64,000 bases of DNA from Catellatospora citrea (GTDB lineage: Bacteria > Actinomycetota > Actinomycetes > Mycobacteriales > Micromonosporaceae). Both the position numbers and the translations under genes were made by a program. This document shows, one piece after another, positions 8,185 through 17,770 of the stretch. The stretch is taken from assembly GCF_003610235.1 (NCBI RefSeq), contig NZ_RAPR01000001.1, positions 5,208,001 to 5,272,000 of the forward strand, written 5' to 3'. The notes beneath the pieces are model-generated. The model saw only the letters and a program-made list of their open reading frames with translations. It did not search any database and had not been told where the DNA came from. How positions within the stretch are numbered: the first letter of the stretch is position 1; every line of letters begins with the position of its first letter.

Positions 8185-10113
8185 TTAGCGGAGGTTGCGG
8201 AGGAAGGCGGCGGTTACGGGGACGGCGGTTTCGCTGGGCTTGATGCCGTCCTCGATGAAGACGGCGAAGGCCAGGTCGCCCTGCCAGCCGATGAACCAGG
8301 CGTGGGTGTGCGCGGGGTTGTCGTCGTACTCGGCGGTGCCGGTCTTGCCGAAGACGGCGCCGCCGGGGGCGTCCTTGAGGGCGGTGGCGGTGCCGACGGT
8401 GACGACCTCGCGCATCATGGCGCGCAGCGGCTCGACGGTGGTCGGCTTGAGGGCCGGGCCGTCGGCGGCGGGCTTGGCGGGGACCGGGTCGAGCAGCAGG
8501 ACCGGCTGCTTCCACTGGCCGCGGGCGATCGCGGCGGCGACGCCGGCCATGGCGACCGGGCTGACGATGGTCTGGCCCTGGCCGAAGGTGGCCGCGGCCA
8601 GCTCGGTGGCGCTGCCGCCGGCGGAGACCCGGCCGGTGAACGCGGGCACGCCCAGGTCCCAGGTCTGGCCCAGGCCCAGCGCGGTGCCGGCGTTGAGCAG
8701 GCCGTCGGGGCCCAGCTGCGGGGCCAGCGAGGCGAACGCGGTGTTGCAGGACTTGGCGAAGTCCGTGTGGAACGGGACGTTGCCCAGTTCCAGGAAGTTC
8801 GAGTTCTTGAACTGGCGGCCCTCGACGGTGAGGAACTTCGGGCACGGCACGATCTGGTTCGCGGTCACCTTGCCGGCGTCGAGCAGGCCGTACGCGGACA
8901 CGGCCTTGAAGGTCGAGCCCGGCGGGACCTGCGCGGTGAAGGCGAGGTTGTCCGCGCCGCTGTTGGCCACCGCGACGAGCCGGCCGTCGCTGATCCGGAT
9001 CGCCACCATCGCGCTGCGCTGCTTGACCGTGGCGAGCGCCTTCTCGGCCGCGATCTGGGCCTTCTGGTCGATGGCGAGCTGGAGCTTCTCGCCGTCCTTC
9101 TTGTCGACCTTGTAGAGCGGAGTGTCCTGGACGGTGCCGTCGGAGGCCTTGCGGCTGGACACCACGCTCAGGCCGGCGGTGCCGCGCAGGCGGTCGTCGT
9201 AGGTGCGCTGGATGCCGCCGAGACCGGCCTGGTCGCCCACCTGGTAGGCCCCGGGCTTGCTGTCCATGATCTCCTTGGTCACCGGCCCGACCGTGCCGAG
9301 CAGTGCCCGCGCGAAGGTGCGGGTCGGCGAGAGCAGCCACTCCTCCTCGCGGAACTGCACTCCCCGGTCCATCAGCGCGCGCAGGCGGTCCCGGATCGGC
9401 TCGTAGATCTCCCGGCGCAGGGTCACGATCTCGACCAGCGCGTCGGGCTTGGCCTCCTTCACCCGGCCGGGCAGCTTGGCCAGGTCGTCCGTGCTGACGT
9501 CGTACGCGCCCGACGTGAAGATCGTGGTCAGCTCCTTGACCAGCGCGTCGATGTCCTTGACCTTCTGCGGCTCGATGCCGATGACGACGACCGGTCGCGG
9601 TCGGACGAGCTCCGCGCCGGTGCCGTCGAAGACGCCGGCCCGGGCCGGGGCCAGCCGCCGTACGGCCAGCTCGTCGCCCTTGGTCAGCTTCTCGTGCACG
9701 ATCGCCGGCTCCCAGACGACCTGCCAGCTGTCCTTGGCCTTGGTCATCCGGACCGTGGTCGTGTACTCCCAGACGGTCTTGTCGGGCAGCGGCTGGGCGA
9801 CCTTGACCTGGGTGGTCGCCAGGTTCTGGCTCACCACCGGGGCCTGCTTGGTCAGCGTCGGGGGCGTGTCCCGGAAGACGCCCTCCAGCGCCCGCAGCTC
9901 GGTCTTGACGGTGTCGGCGGCGACACCCTGGCCGGTCGGGCTGACGAACGTGACCTTGTCGTAGGTCCCCGTGCGCCAACCGGCCAGGAACGCGTCGAGC
10001 ATGGGCTCGGGGCCGTCGTCCTTCGAGCAGGCGGCAAGTGCGGGGACCAGCAGCGACATCGCCACCAGAGAGAGGACAATCTTGGGACGGCGTACCTTCG
10101 AGCGCAGAGCCAT
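8185..10113 (-). CDS. Lipoprotein class B penicillin-binding protein (PBP2a-like D,D-transpeptidase)
   Basis: A 642-residue transpeptidase that cross-links peptidoglycan outside the membrane. After a basic start, the hydrophobic stretch ends in the lipobox PALAAC (Cys29). An NTF2-like MecA_N domain follows (about 35-150), then a dimerisation domain and the transpeptidase domain. Catalytic motifs are intact: STFK at 400-403, SCN at 455-457 and KTG at 590-592. The domain order matches MecA/PBP3-like enzymes, some of which bind beta-lactams weakly; affinity cannot be judged here. I chose ATG 10113, since the in-frame GTG at 10167 only adds a poor leader. It is transcribed away from glutamate dehydrogenase. 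Confidence 0.9.
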   Translation of the reverse strand: MALRSKVRRPKIVLSLVAMSLLVPALAACSKDDGPEPMLDAFLAGWRTGTYDKVTFVSPTGQGVAADTVKTELRALEGVFRDTPPTLTKQAPVVSQNLATTQVKVAQPLPDKTVWEYTTTVRMTKAKDSWQVVWEPAIVHEKLTKGDELAVRRLAPARAGVFDGTGAELVRPRPVVVIGIEPQKVKDIDALVKELTTIFTSGAYDVSTDDLAKLPGRVKEAKPDALVEIVTLRREIYEPIRDRLRALMDRGVQFREEEWLLSPTRTFARALLGTVGPVTKEIMDSKPGAYQVGDQAGLGGIQRTYDDRLRGTAGLSVVSSRKASDGTVQDTPLYKVDKKDGEKLQLAIDQKAQIAAEKALATVKQRSAMVAIRISDGRLVAVANSGADNLAFTAQVPPGSTFKAVSAYGLLDAGKVTANQIVPCPKFLTVEGRQFKNSNFLELGNVPFHTDFAKSCNTAFASLAPQLGPDGLLNAGTALGLGQTWDLGVPAFTGRVSAGGSATELAAATFGQGQTIVSPVAMAGVAAAIARGQWKQPVLLLDPVPAKPAADGPALKPTTVEPLRAMMREVVTVGTATALKDAPGGAVFGKTGTAEYDDNPAHTHAWFIGWQGDLAFAVFIEDGIKPSETAVPVTAAFLRNLR

Positions 10114-10316
10114 GCGGGCATTCTGCCGCAACGGCAGCGCCGGTGTGGCACCAGCGCTGTCCGGCACCGGACTCGAACGGTGCCCATGTGGGCGGCCCCC
10201 GAACGAGTGCCTGGCCGGGGGTGCTGACTAGGCTGGGGTCGACGACGGGACGGCCCCTGCAACGGCCCGTCCCACCAACGACCCACAGCGCGGTGGGCGA
10301 AGGGGAGTGGCTTTTC

Positions 10317-13300
10317 ATGGAGTCTGGCGGCGCAATCGTCGGCGGCAGCGCTTCCGCCGATGTCGAAGCCGGTGCGAGCGGCGACACCATCCGGAACGAG
10401 GGTGTGCCGCAAGCGCACCCGGACGACCTGGACGACAGCGATCTCGACGAGCCGCTGCCCAACGGCGAGCGCCTGATCGCGGCCGCGGTCGCGCTGGCGG
10501 CCGGTGGCAGCCCCGACACCCCGAGCCTGGCCGACGACCGGCTGGCCGAGGCGCAGCTCGTGCAGCGGTACTGGCGGTTCGCCCCGGACGAGGAACTCGT
10601 CGACCTGACCCCGGCCCGCCTGGTCGAGGCCGCCCGCGCGCACCGGGAGCTGGCCGCGTCGCGGCTGCCCGGCGAGCTGAAGCTGCGCCTGTCGCTGACC
10701 CAGGAACCGCGCCACACCGTCGTGGAGGTCGTCACCGACGACATGCCGTTCCTGGTCGACTCGGTCACCGCGGCGCTGTCCGCGCGCAAGGACGTGCAAC
10801 TGCTGGTGCACCCGGTGATGGTGGTGCGCCGCGACGAGCAGGGCAACCTGCTGGAGGTCTGCGCCGAGGTCGAGCCGGACGACGCCATCCCCGGCGACCT
10901 GGTCGAGAGCTGGATGCGGATCGAGGTCGGCGCCATCCGCGACGAGGCGGAGCTGGCACACCTGCGGGCCGACCTGGAGCGGGTGCTCGGCGACGTGCGC
11001 CGGGCGGTCGAGGACTGGCCGCGGATGCGGGCCCAGGCGCTCGCGCTGGCCGACGAGATCTCCGGGGCCGAGCTGCCGGTGCCCGACCGCGACATCACCG
11101 ACTCGGTCGAGTTGCTGCGCTGGCTCGCCGACCACCACTTCACCTTCCTCGGCTACCGCGAGTACGAGCTGGTCCACGTGCCCGGCGCGGCCGGCAGCGA
11201 GACCGACCTGATGCGCGCCGTGCCCGGCACCGGCCTGGGCATCCTGCGCGACGACTCGTCGTCCACCGCCCGCACGCTGGAGTCGATGACGCCGGAGGCG
11301 CAGCACAAGGCGCTGGAGAAGCGCCTGCTGGTGATCACCAAGGCGAACTCGCGGGCCACCGTGCACCGCTCGGCCTACCTCGACTACATCGGCTTCAAGA
11401 TGTTCGACGCCGAGGGCAACGTCGCCGGCGAGCGCCGCTTCCTGGGCCTGTTCTCCTCGGCGGCGTACCGCACCAGCGTGCGGGACCTGCCGGTGATCCG
11501 CCGCAAGGTGGACAACGTGCTGGACCGCTCCGGCCTGTCCGCGCGCAGCCACTCCGGCAAGGACCTGCTGGAGATCCTGGAGACCTACCCGCGCGACGAG
11601 CTGTTCCAGATCAGCACCGACGACCTGTACCAGGCCGTGACCGGCGTGCTGCGCATGGCGGGTCGCCGCCAGCTGCGGCTGTTCCTGCGCCGCGACGGCT
11701 ACGGCCGGTTCATCTCCTGCCTGATCTACCTGCCGCGGGACCGGTTCACCACCGCGCACCGGCTGGCCATGCAGGACATCCTGCTGCGCGAGCTGAACGG
11801 CGTCGGCGTCGACTACACCACCCGGGTCAGCGAGTCCAACCTGGCCCGCATCCACTTCATCGTGCGCACCGACCCGAACGACCCGCCCGGCGAGGTGGAC
11901 GTCGACGCGCTCGCCGAGATGCTGGGCGACGCCACCCGCAACTGGGACGACGACTTCCGGCTGGTGCTGGAGCGCAAGGTCGGCGACGAGCAGGCCCGGC
12001 TGCTGGCCGCGCGATACACCGACGCGCTGCCGGAGACCTACAAGGACGGGCACCTGCCCTACGAGGGCGCGCAGGACCTGGCCAAGCTGGAGCTGCTGGA
12101 CGAGCCCGGCCAGCTGGAGATGCACCTGTTCCGGCGGCGCTTCACGGCCGGCTCGGGCAGCATCGTCGAGCCCACCACGCCCGGCAACGACGTGCGGTTC
12201 AAGGTCTACCGGCACGGCGAGCCGATGCTGCTGTCGGCGGTGCTGCCGGTGCTGCACTCGCTGGGCGTGCGGGTCACCGACGAGCGGCCGTACGAGGTGC
12301 GCCGCGACGACGCGACCGTGTTCGTGTACGACTTCGGCCTGCAGCTGCCCGCGGGCGCGCGGGACCTGGCCGAGGTGCGCGCGCACGTGGAGAACGCCTT
12401 CGCCGCCGCGTGGCGGGGTGAGGCCGAGGTCGACGGCTTCAACGAGCTGGTGCTGCGGGCGGGCCTGACCTGGCGCCAGGTCGTGGTGCTGCGGGCGTAC
12501 GCCAAGTACCTGCGCCAGGCCGGCACGGTCTTCGCGCAGGAGTCGATGGAGGCGACGTTCACGGCATACCCGCAGATCGCGGCGATGCTGGTGGCGCTGT
12601 TCGAGACCCGGTTCAACCCGAAGCTGCAGCTGAGCGACGCCGAGCGCAGCAGCCAGGCCAAGGAGCTGATCTCGGCGATCGGCCGCCAGCTGGAGTCCGT
12701 GTCGAGCCTCGACCAGGACCGGATCCTGCGCAACTACCTGACGCTGATGCAGGCCACGCTGCGTACGTCCTTCTTCCAGAAGGCGGCCGACGGCCGGCCG
12801 AAGTCCTACATCGCGTTCAAGCTGGACCCGCAGGCGATCCCGGACCTGCCCGCGCCGCGGCCCAAGTTCGAGATCTTCGTGTACTCGCCCCGGTTCGAGG
12901 GCGTGCACCTGCGCTTCGGTGCGGTGGCCCGGGGCGGGCTGCGCTGGTCGGACCGCCGCGACGACTTCCGGACCGAGGTGCTGGGCCTGGTCAAGGCGCA
13001 GATGGTCAAGAACGCCGTCATCGTGCCGGTCGGGGCCAAGGGCGGGTTCGTGCTCAAGCAGGCCCCCGCCGCCGGTGACCGTGACGCGCTGCAGGCCGAG
13101 GGTGTGGCCTGCTACAAGCGGTTCATCTCGGCGCTGCTCGACATCACCGACAACCTCGACGCGGGCAAGATCGTGCCGCCGGCCGACGTGGTCCGCCACG
13201 ACGGCGACGACCCGTACCTGGTCGTGGCCGCGGACAAGGGCACGGCGACGTTCTCCGACATCGCCAACGAGATCTCCGCGTCGTACGGGTTCTGGCTGGG

Positions 13301-15338
13301 CGACGCGTTCGCCTCGGGCGGCTCGGCAGGCTACGACCACAAGGGCATGGGCATCACCGCCCGGGGTGCCTGGGAGTCGGTCAAGCGCCATTTCCGCGAC
13401 CTGGGCCAGGACACCCAGACCGAGGACTTCACCGTCGTCGGCGTGGGCGACATGTCCGGCGACGTGTTCGGCAACGGGATGCTGCTGTCCGAGCACATCC
13501 GGCTGGTGGCCGCGTTCGACCACCGGCACATCTTCCTCGACCCGAACCCGGACGCGGCGGTCTCGTTCGCCGAGCGGGCCCGGATGTTCGCCCTGCCCCG
13601 CAGCTCGTGGGCCGACTACGACCCCACGCTGATCTCCGAGGGCGGCGGCGTGCACCCGCGTACCGCCAAGTCGATCCCGGTCACGCCGCAGGTTCGGGCC
13701 GCGCTCGGGCTGGCGGACACGGTGACCGCGATGAGCCCCGCCGAGCTGATGAAGGCCATCCTGCTCGCCCCGGTCGACCTGCTGTGGAACGGCGGTATCG
13801 GCACCTACGTCAAGGCGACCACGGAGTCGCACGCCGAGGTCGGTGACAAGGCCAACGACGCGATCCGGGTCAACGGCGGGCATCTGCGCGCCCGGGTGGT
13901 CGGCGAGGGCGGCAACCTCGGCCTGACCCAGGCCGGACGCATCGAGTACGCCCGCAGGGGCGCGCAGGGCGCGGGCGGCCGGATCTTCACCGACTTCATC
14001 GACAACACGGCCGGGGTCGACTGCTCCGACCACGAGGTCAACATCAAGATCCTGCTGGGCGCGGACCCCGACCTCACCCTCGAAGCCCGCAACCAACTGC
14101 TGGCCAGCATGACCGACGAGGTCGCCGCACTGGTGCTGCGCGACAACTACGGCCAGGCCACGGCGCTGGGCAACGCCCGCGCGCAGACCCTGTCCCTGCT
14201 CCCGGTGCACCGCCGGCTCATCACCGAGCTGGAGCGCTCCGGCCGCCTGGACCGGGCCCTGGAGGGCCTGCCCACCGACGAGGAGCTGCTGTCTCGCGCG
14301 GAGAACGGCGAGGGCCTGTCCACGCCCGAGTTCGCCGTGCTCATGGCGTACGTGAAGATCGCGCTGGAGGAGGAGATCGTCCACTCCGACCTGCCCGACG
14401 ACGCGTGGACCGCGCAGACCATGGCCGACTACTTCCCGACGCCGCTGCACGGCATGAGCCGGCAGATGGCCGAGCACCGGCTGCGCCGCGAGATCGTCAC
14501 CACGGTGCTGGTCAACGAGACCGTCAACCGGGGCGGCATCACGTTCGTGCACCGTACGGTCGAGGAGACGGGCGCGTCCGCCGCGGACGTGCTGCGGGCC
14601 TTCGAGATCGTGTGGGAGGTCTTCGACCTGCCCGCGCTGTGGGCGGCCGTGGAGGCGACCGACAACCGGGTGCCGACGGCCGCGCAGACCGCGGTCTACC
14701 TGAAGGCCCGCCGGCTCATGGACCGGGCGGTGCGCTGGCTCATCCAGAACCGGCGCTCGCCGCTCGACGTGCCCGGCGAGATCGCCCGGCTCAAGCCCGG
14801 CGTGTCCGCGCTGGCTCCGCGTATGAAGGAGATGTTCCTGGGCGCGGAGCGCGAGGGCATCGCCGAGCACGAGGCGGAGCTGGTCGGCCTGGGTGCGCCG
14901 CAGGACCTGGCCGAGTGGGGCGCCCGCACGCTGTACAGCTTCGCCCTGCTGGACGTGGTGGAGGTCGCCGCGGCGACCGGCCGTGACCTCGACGAGGTGG
15001 CCGGCGTCTACTTCGTGCTGTCCGAGCGCTTCCGCGTAGACGAGCTGCTCACCAAGATCTCGATGCTGCCCCGCGACGACCGCTGGCAGACCCTGGCCCG
15101 CATGGCCCTGCGCTACGACCTCTACGCGGCCCTGGCGGCCCTGACCGGCGAGGTCCTCGCGGCCGCCCCGTCCGGCACCCCCCAGGAGCGCGTGGCCCAC
15201 TGGGAGCAGCGCAACGCCGCCACGATCGCCCAGGCCCGCAAGTCCATAGCCGAACTGGAGGGCATCAAGGCCGACCTGGCCCCCCTCTCCGTCCTCCTCC
15301 GCCAAATCCGCACCCTCGTCCGCACCGCCGCCGCCTAA
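10317..15338 (+). CDS. gdh: NAD-specific glutamate dehydrogenase, large (about 180 kDa) type
   Basis: A 1673-residue protein that oxidises glutamate to 2-oxoglutarate and ammonia with NAD. Length and order match the large GDHs of Streptomyces (about 1650 aa): an ACT-like regulatory N-terminus (TDDMPFLVDSVTAAL near residue 140), then the catalytic core with RFGAVARGGLRWSDRRDDFR near 865, the Lys-containing VPVGAKGGFVLKQAP near 905, and YDHKGMGITARGAWESVKRHF near 1005. The C-terminal third is helical. GGGGAG precedes the ATG, and TAGGCT at 10229-10234 is a likely -10. Inverted repeat copy A2 follows directly. Confidence 0.95.
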   Translation: MESGGAIVGGSASADVEAGASGDTIRNEGVPQAHPDDLDDSDLDEPLPNGERLIAAAVALAAGGSPDTPSLADDRLAEAQLVQRYWRFAPDEELVDLTPARLVEAARAHRELAASRLPGELKLRLSLTQEPRHTVVEVVTDDMPFLVDSVTAALSARKDVQLLVHPVMVVRRDEQGNLLEVCAEVEPDDAIPGDLVESWMRIEVGAIRDEAELAHLRADLERVLGDVRRAVEDWPRMRAQALALADEISGAELPVPDRDITDSVELLRWLADHHFTFLGYREYELVHVPGAAGSETDLMRAVPGTGLGILRDDSSSTARTLESMTPEAQHKALEKRLLVITKANSRATVHRSAYLDYIGFKMFDAEGNVAGERRFLGLFSSAAYRTSVRDLPVIRRKVDNVLDRSGLSARSHSGKDLLEILETYPRDELFQISTDDLYQAVTGVLRMAGRRQLRLFLRRDGYGRFISCLIYLPRDRFTTAHRLAMQDILLRELNGVGVDYTTRVSESNLARIHFIVRTDPNDPPGEVDVDALAEMLGDATRNWDDDFRLVLERKVGDEQARLLAARYTDALPETYKDGHLPYEGAQDLAKLELLDEPGQLEMHLFRRRFTAGSGSIVEPTTPGNDVRFKVYRHGEPMLLSAVLPVLHSLGVRVTDERPYEVRRDDATVFVYDFGLQLPAGARDLAEVRAHVENAFAAAWRGEAEVDGFNELVLRAGLTWRQVVVLRAYAKYLRQAGTVFAQESMEATFTAYPQIAAMLVALFETRFNPKLQLSDAERSSQAKELISAIGRQLESVSSLDQDRILRNYLTLMQATLRTSFFQKAADGRPKSYIAFKLDPQAIPDLPAPRPKFEIFVYSPRFEGVHLRFGAVARGGLRWSDRRDDFRTEVLGLVKAQMVKNAVIVPVGAKGGFVLKQAPAAGDRDALQAEGVACYKRFISALLDITDNLDAGKIVPPADVVRHDGDDPYLVVAADKGTATFSDIANEISASYGFWLGDAFASGGSAGYDHKGMGITARGAWESVKRHFRDLGQDTQTEDFTVVGVGDMSGDVFGNGMLLSEHIRLVAAFDHRHIFLDPNPDAAVSFAERARMFALPRSSWADYDPTLISEGGGVHPRTAKSIPVTPQVRAALGLADTVTAMSPAELMKAILLAPVDLLWNGGIGTYVKATTESHAEVGDKANDAIRVNGGHLRARVVGEGGNLGLTQAGRIEYARRGAQGAGGRIFTDFIDNTAGVDCSDHEVNIKILLGADPDLTLEARNQLLASMTDEVAALVLRDNYGQATALGNARAQTLSLLPVHRRLITELERSGRLDRALEGLPTDEELLSRAENGEGLSTPEFAVLMAYVKIALEEEIVHSDLPDDAWTAQTMADYFPTPLHGMSRQMAEHRLRREIVTTVLVNETVNRGGITFVHRTVEETGASAADVLRAFEIVWEVFDLPALWAAVEATDNRVPTAAQTAVYLKARRLMDRAVRWLIQNRRSPLDVPGEIARLKPGVSALAPRMKEMFLGAEREGIAEHEAELVGLGAPQDLAEWGARTLYSFALLDVVEVAAATGRDLDEVAGVYFVLSERFRVDELLTKISMLPRDDRWQTLARMALRYDLYAALAALTGEVLAAAPSGTPQERVAHWEQRNAATIAQARKSIAELEGIKADLAPLSVLLRQIRTLVRTAAA

Positions 15339-15340
15339 CA

Positions 15341-15435
15341 CCCAAGATCGCGACGATCTTGCGTGGACTGTGGGGATGACACGCCCTGATCGGGCATATC
15401 CTCAACAGTTCGCGCAAGATCGTCGCGATCTTGGG
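15341..15435. repeat. Intergenic inverted repeat, family A copy 2
   Basis: Arms of 31 nt (15341-15371 and 15405-15435) starting CCCAAGATCGCGACGATCTT match at 29 of 31 positions. The inner part of the arm (GATCTTGCG...GAACTGT) and the spacer start (GGGGATGACACGC) are shared with copy 1 at 5052-5120. It lies between convergent genes and may terminate both. Confidence 0.82.
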
Positions 15436-15442
15436 GATGGGG

Positions 15443-16009
15443 TCAGGCGAAGAAGGTCTTGGCGCGGGTTAGGGCTGGGGTGTCGGTGGTGATGTCGCCG
15501 GGGCGGTTGCCGTAGCCCAGGAGGGCGCCGCCCCAGGTCATGTTCAGGTACTCGGCGGACAGGCGCAGGGTGCCGACGAGCGGGTCGGCGGTGGTCTGGT
15601 CGGTGTCGCTGAGCACGCTGACCGTCCACAGTGTCTTGCCGCGCATCCGGGCCTTGAAGTCGGCACCGGGCACGCGGAGCCAGCCCGCCCAGTGGTCGAG
15701 GTAGAGCTTGGCGGAGGCGGAGACGCTGTACCAGTACAGCGGCGAGACGATGACCAGGTTGTCGGTGGTCAGGGTGGCGTCGAGCAGGATCTTCTCGGCG
15801 CCCACGGGCTGGGGGTAGACGCCGTCGCCGGCGTGCCGGACGTCGTCGAACGGGGCCAGCGGCAGCTCGCGCAGGTCGAGCCAGGTCTGGGTGGCGTGCG
15901 CGGGCAGTTCGGCGGCGGCCGCGCGGGCCAGCGCCTCGGTGTTGCCGCCCTCCCGCGCCCCGGCGAGCAGGAAGAGGTAGGTGCTGGGGTGGTCGTGGTC
16001 GTGCGGCAC
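15443..16009 (-). CDS. NAD(P)H-dependent FMN reductase / flavodoxin-like quinone reductase
   Basis: A 188-residue flavodoxin-fold protein. FLLAGAREGGNTEALARAAA (about 10-30) is the FMN phosphate loop and IVSPLYWYSVSASAKLYLDHW (about 85-105) the second flavin-contacting segment of the NADPH-dependent FMN reductase / NAD(P)H-quinone reductase family. It would reduce FMN, quinones or similar acceptors in the cytoplasm. I placed the start at GTG 16009 because CAGGAGAA lies 8 nt upstream; in-frame ATGs further upstream lie in the dyad at 16033-16067. That dyad suggests control by a dedicated repressor, not found nearby. Confidence 0.82.
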   Translation of the reverse strand: MPHDHDHPSTYLFLLAGAREGGNTEALARAAAAELPAHATQTWLDLRELPLAPFDDVRHAGDGVYPQPVGAEKILLDATLTTDNLVIVSPLYWYSVSASAKLYLDHWAGWLRVPGADFKARMRGKTLWTVSVLSDTDQTTADPLVGTLRLSAEYLNMTWGGALLGYGNRPGDITTDTPALTRAKTFFA

Positions 16010-16032
16010 GGCCGGTTCTCCTGTCGGAAATG

Positions 16033-16067
16033 ATTCATGCCCACGCATTAGATGCGTGAGCATGAAT
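16033..16067. promoter_or_regulatory. Nested 35-bp dyad upstream of the FMN reductase
   Basis: The outer arms ATTCATGC (16033-16040) and GCATGAAT (16060-16067) enclose CACGCAT-TAG-ATGCGTG (16042-16058). Fifteen of sixteen positions per arm pair. It sits 24 nt upstream of the reductase start codon and contains a TAATGC hexamer on the minus strand that could be the -10. A repressor operator (MarR, HxlR or TetR type) is the simplest reading. Confidence 0.65.
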
Positions 16068-16117
16068 ACTGCCATCGGGCCGGACCGGCGGTCCAGTCCG
16101 GGTCGGAGTGACGCCGG

Positions 16118-17566
16118 TTACGAGGCGAGGCCCAGGATCTCGGCGGCGGCGCGGCCGTTGGCGTGGCTCGCGCCGTACGTGGTGACGAAGGCCTTCACGC
16201 CGCTCGGCCGCCACCCGGCGGGCCAGCCCATCTCCACCACGGCCAGCGGGTGCACCGCGGCCAGCTGCTCGGCCAGGGACCGGGCGGCGGGGTTGCGGTG
16301 GGTGTGCCGGCCGACGAGCACGATGGGACGCCCGGCGGCGGCGTCGATGAGCGCGCCGGCGCTGGTCTCGTCGGCGGCCACGGCCAGCTGCGGGGTGCCG
16401 TCGAGGTGCGGGGACAGGCCCCACGGCACCGCGCCCTCGGCGATGGTGTGCCCGGCCCGCAGCTGCACCACGAACGGCTGCTCGAAGCCGGTCAGGCTGC
16501 CCTCGACGCTCACCGCGCGCCGCGCCGCGTCGTAGCCCAGCCGCGGGCTGAGCTCGATCTCCTCGATCCCGTGCGTCCAGGCGGCCAGCGCCTGGTTGCG
16601 CGCGACGGCCTGCTCGACCCGGGCGACGGGCAGCGTGCCGTCGGCGATCGCGCCCGCGATGGCGGCGGCGACGTGCTCGGTGATCTCCAGGTCGATGTCC
16701 GCGCCCAGGCACAGCAGGTCCGCACCCGCTGCCAGGGCCCGTACCGCCGCCGGGCCGATGCCGCCCGCCGCGCGGGCCGCGCCCTGCATCTCCAGCGCGT
16801 CGGTGACCACGCAACCGGTGAAGCCGTACTCCTTGCGCAGCACGTCCACGAGCAGCGTCTCGCTGAACGTGGCCGGGTCGTCGCCCGTGATCGCGGGCAC
16901 CCGGATGTGCGCCGTCATGATCGCTTTGGTGCCCGCCGCGATGACGGCCGCGAACGGGGGCAGCTCGCGGTCGCGCAGGAGCTGCGGGGTCACGTCGACG
17001 GTCGGCAGTTCGAGGTGGGAGTCGGCGACGGTCGCGCCGTGCCCGGGGAAGTGCTTGGCGCAGGCGGCCACACCCGCCTGCTGGAGGCCGACCACGGCCG
17101 CTGCGGCGTGCGCGGCGACCCGGACCGGGTCCGCGCCGAACGAGCGGGTGCCGATGACCGGGTTGTCCGTCGCGGTGTTGACGTCGACGGTCGGCGCGAG
17201 GTTCAGGTTGATGCCGACGTCGGCCAGCTCCCGGCCGATGGAGTGGTAGACGCGGCGGGTCAGGTCCAGGTCGCCGATCGCGCCCAGCGCCGCGTTGCCC
17301 GGGTACGGGCTGCCGGTGCGGTGGGCGAGCCGGGTGACGTCGCCGCCCTCCTCGTCGATGGCGATCAAGGTGTCGCGGCGCGCGGCCCGCAGTTGCGCGG
17401 TGAGCCCGGCGAGCTGCACCGGTTCGGCCACGTTGAACCCGAACAGCGTGTAGCCGGCCAGGCCTTCGCCGAGCAGGCGGGTGGCCCAGTCGGGGGCGGT
17501 GTGGCCCGGGAACGCGGCGAGCATGGTGCGCAGTGCCAGCCGGCGCAGACCTGGATCAGTGGTCAC
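16118..17566 (-). CDS. Glycoside hydrolase family 3 protein, beta-N-acetylglucosaminidase-like (NagZ type)
   Basis: A 482-residue GH3 enzyme without a signal peptide, so probably cytoplasmic. The NagZ-type signature KHFPGHGATVADSHLELP carries the His/Asp pair used as acid-base, and the nucleophile is Asp256 in VVTDALEMQG. IDEEGGDVTRL and the N-terminal TIM barrel fit. A C-terminal domain (about 340-482) is present as in actinobacterial members. Likely substrates are N-acetylglucosaminides from cell-wall turnover or chitin. Start GTG 17566 has GCGGAGGA just upstream; longer frames add only an Arg-rich leader. The gene diverges from a ROK regulator, the family that often controls aminosugar genes, which supports the role. 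Confidence 0.85.
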   Translation of the reverse strand: MTTDPGLRRLALRTMLAAFPGHTAPDWATRLLGEGLAGYTLFGFNVAEPVQLAGLTAQLRAARRDTLIAIDEEGGDVTRLAHRTGSPYPGNAALGAIGDLDLTRRVYHSIGRELADVGINLNLAPTVDVNTATDNPVIGTRSFGADPVRVAAHAAAAVVGLQQAGVAACAKHFPGHGATVADSHLELPTVDVTPQLLRDRELPPFAAVIAAGTKAIMTAHIRVPAITGDDPATFSETLLVDVLRKEYGFTGCVVTDALEMQGAARAAGGIGPAAVRALAAGADLLCLGADIDLEITEHVAAAIAGAIADGTLPVARVEQAVARNQALAAWTHGIEEIELSPRLGYDAARRAVSVEGSLTGFEQPFVVQLRAGHTIAEGAVPWGLSPHLDGTPQLAVAADETSAGALIDAAAGRPIVLVGRHTHRNPAARSLAEQLAAVHPLAVVEMGWPAGWRPSGVKAFVTTYGASHANGRAAAEILGLAS

Positions 17567-17653
17567 GGTGTCCTCCGCTTCGACCCGACTTCGGTGGTGG
17601 GCCCTTCGGCCAGTGTGTCGGGTCTTGCCATCCATAGTGGTTTTGTGCGTGTA

Positions 17654-17688
17654 GGCCGTAGGCTACGGCCGTACCGGTTAAGGTAACC
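17654..17688. promoter_or_regulatory. Palindromes in the GH3/ROK divergent promoter region
   Basis: GGCCGTAG-G-CTACGGCC (17654-17670) is a perfect 17-bp palindrome, followed by GGTTA-AGG-TAACC (17676-17688). An AT-rich stretch (17689-17720) lies beside them. Their position between divergent genes makes them candidate operators for the ROK protein encoded next door. Confidence 0.6.
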
Positions 17689-17770
17689 CAATCTAATAAG
17701 AAACTTTACTAAAAGCCAGCGCGCGCCGATACCCGGTGTTGCTGCATGCCGAACTCTAGGATGACGCACC

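Noticed and set aside
10038..10316. N-terminal extension of glutamate dehydrogenase to 1766 residues
   Set aside because: The added part overlaps the divergent PBP gene start, is antisense-like, and ATG 10317 has a good ribosome site.
9852..15341. Minus-strand open frame of 1829 codons
   Set aside because: It is the antisense of the glutamate dehydrogenase gene. Composition is His/Gly/Arg/Leu low-complexity and the plus strand carries all GDH motifs.
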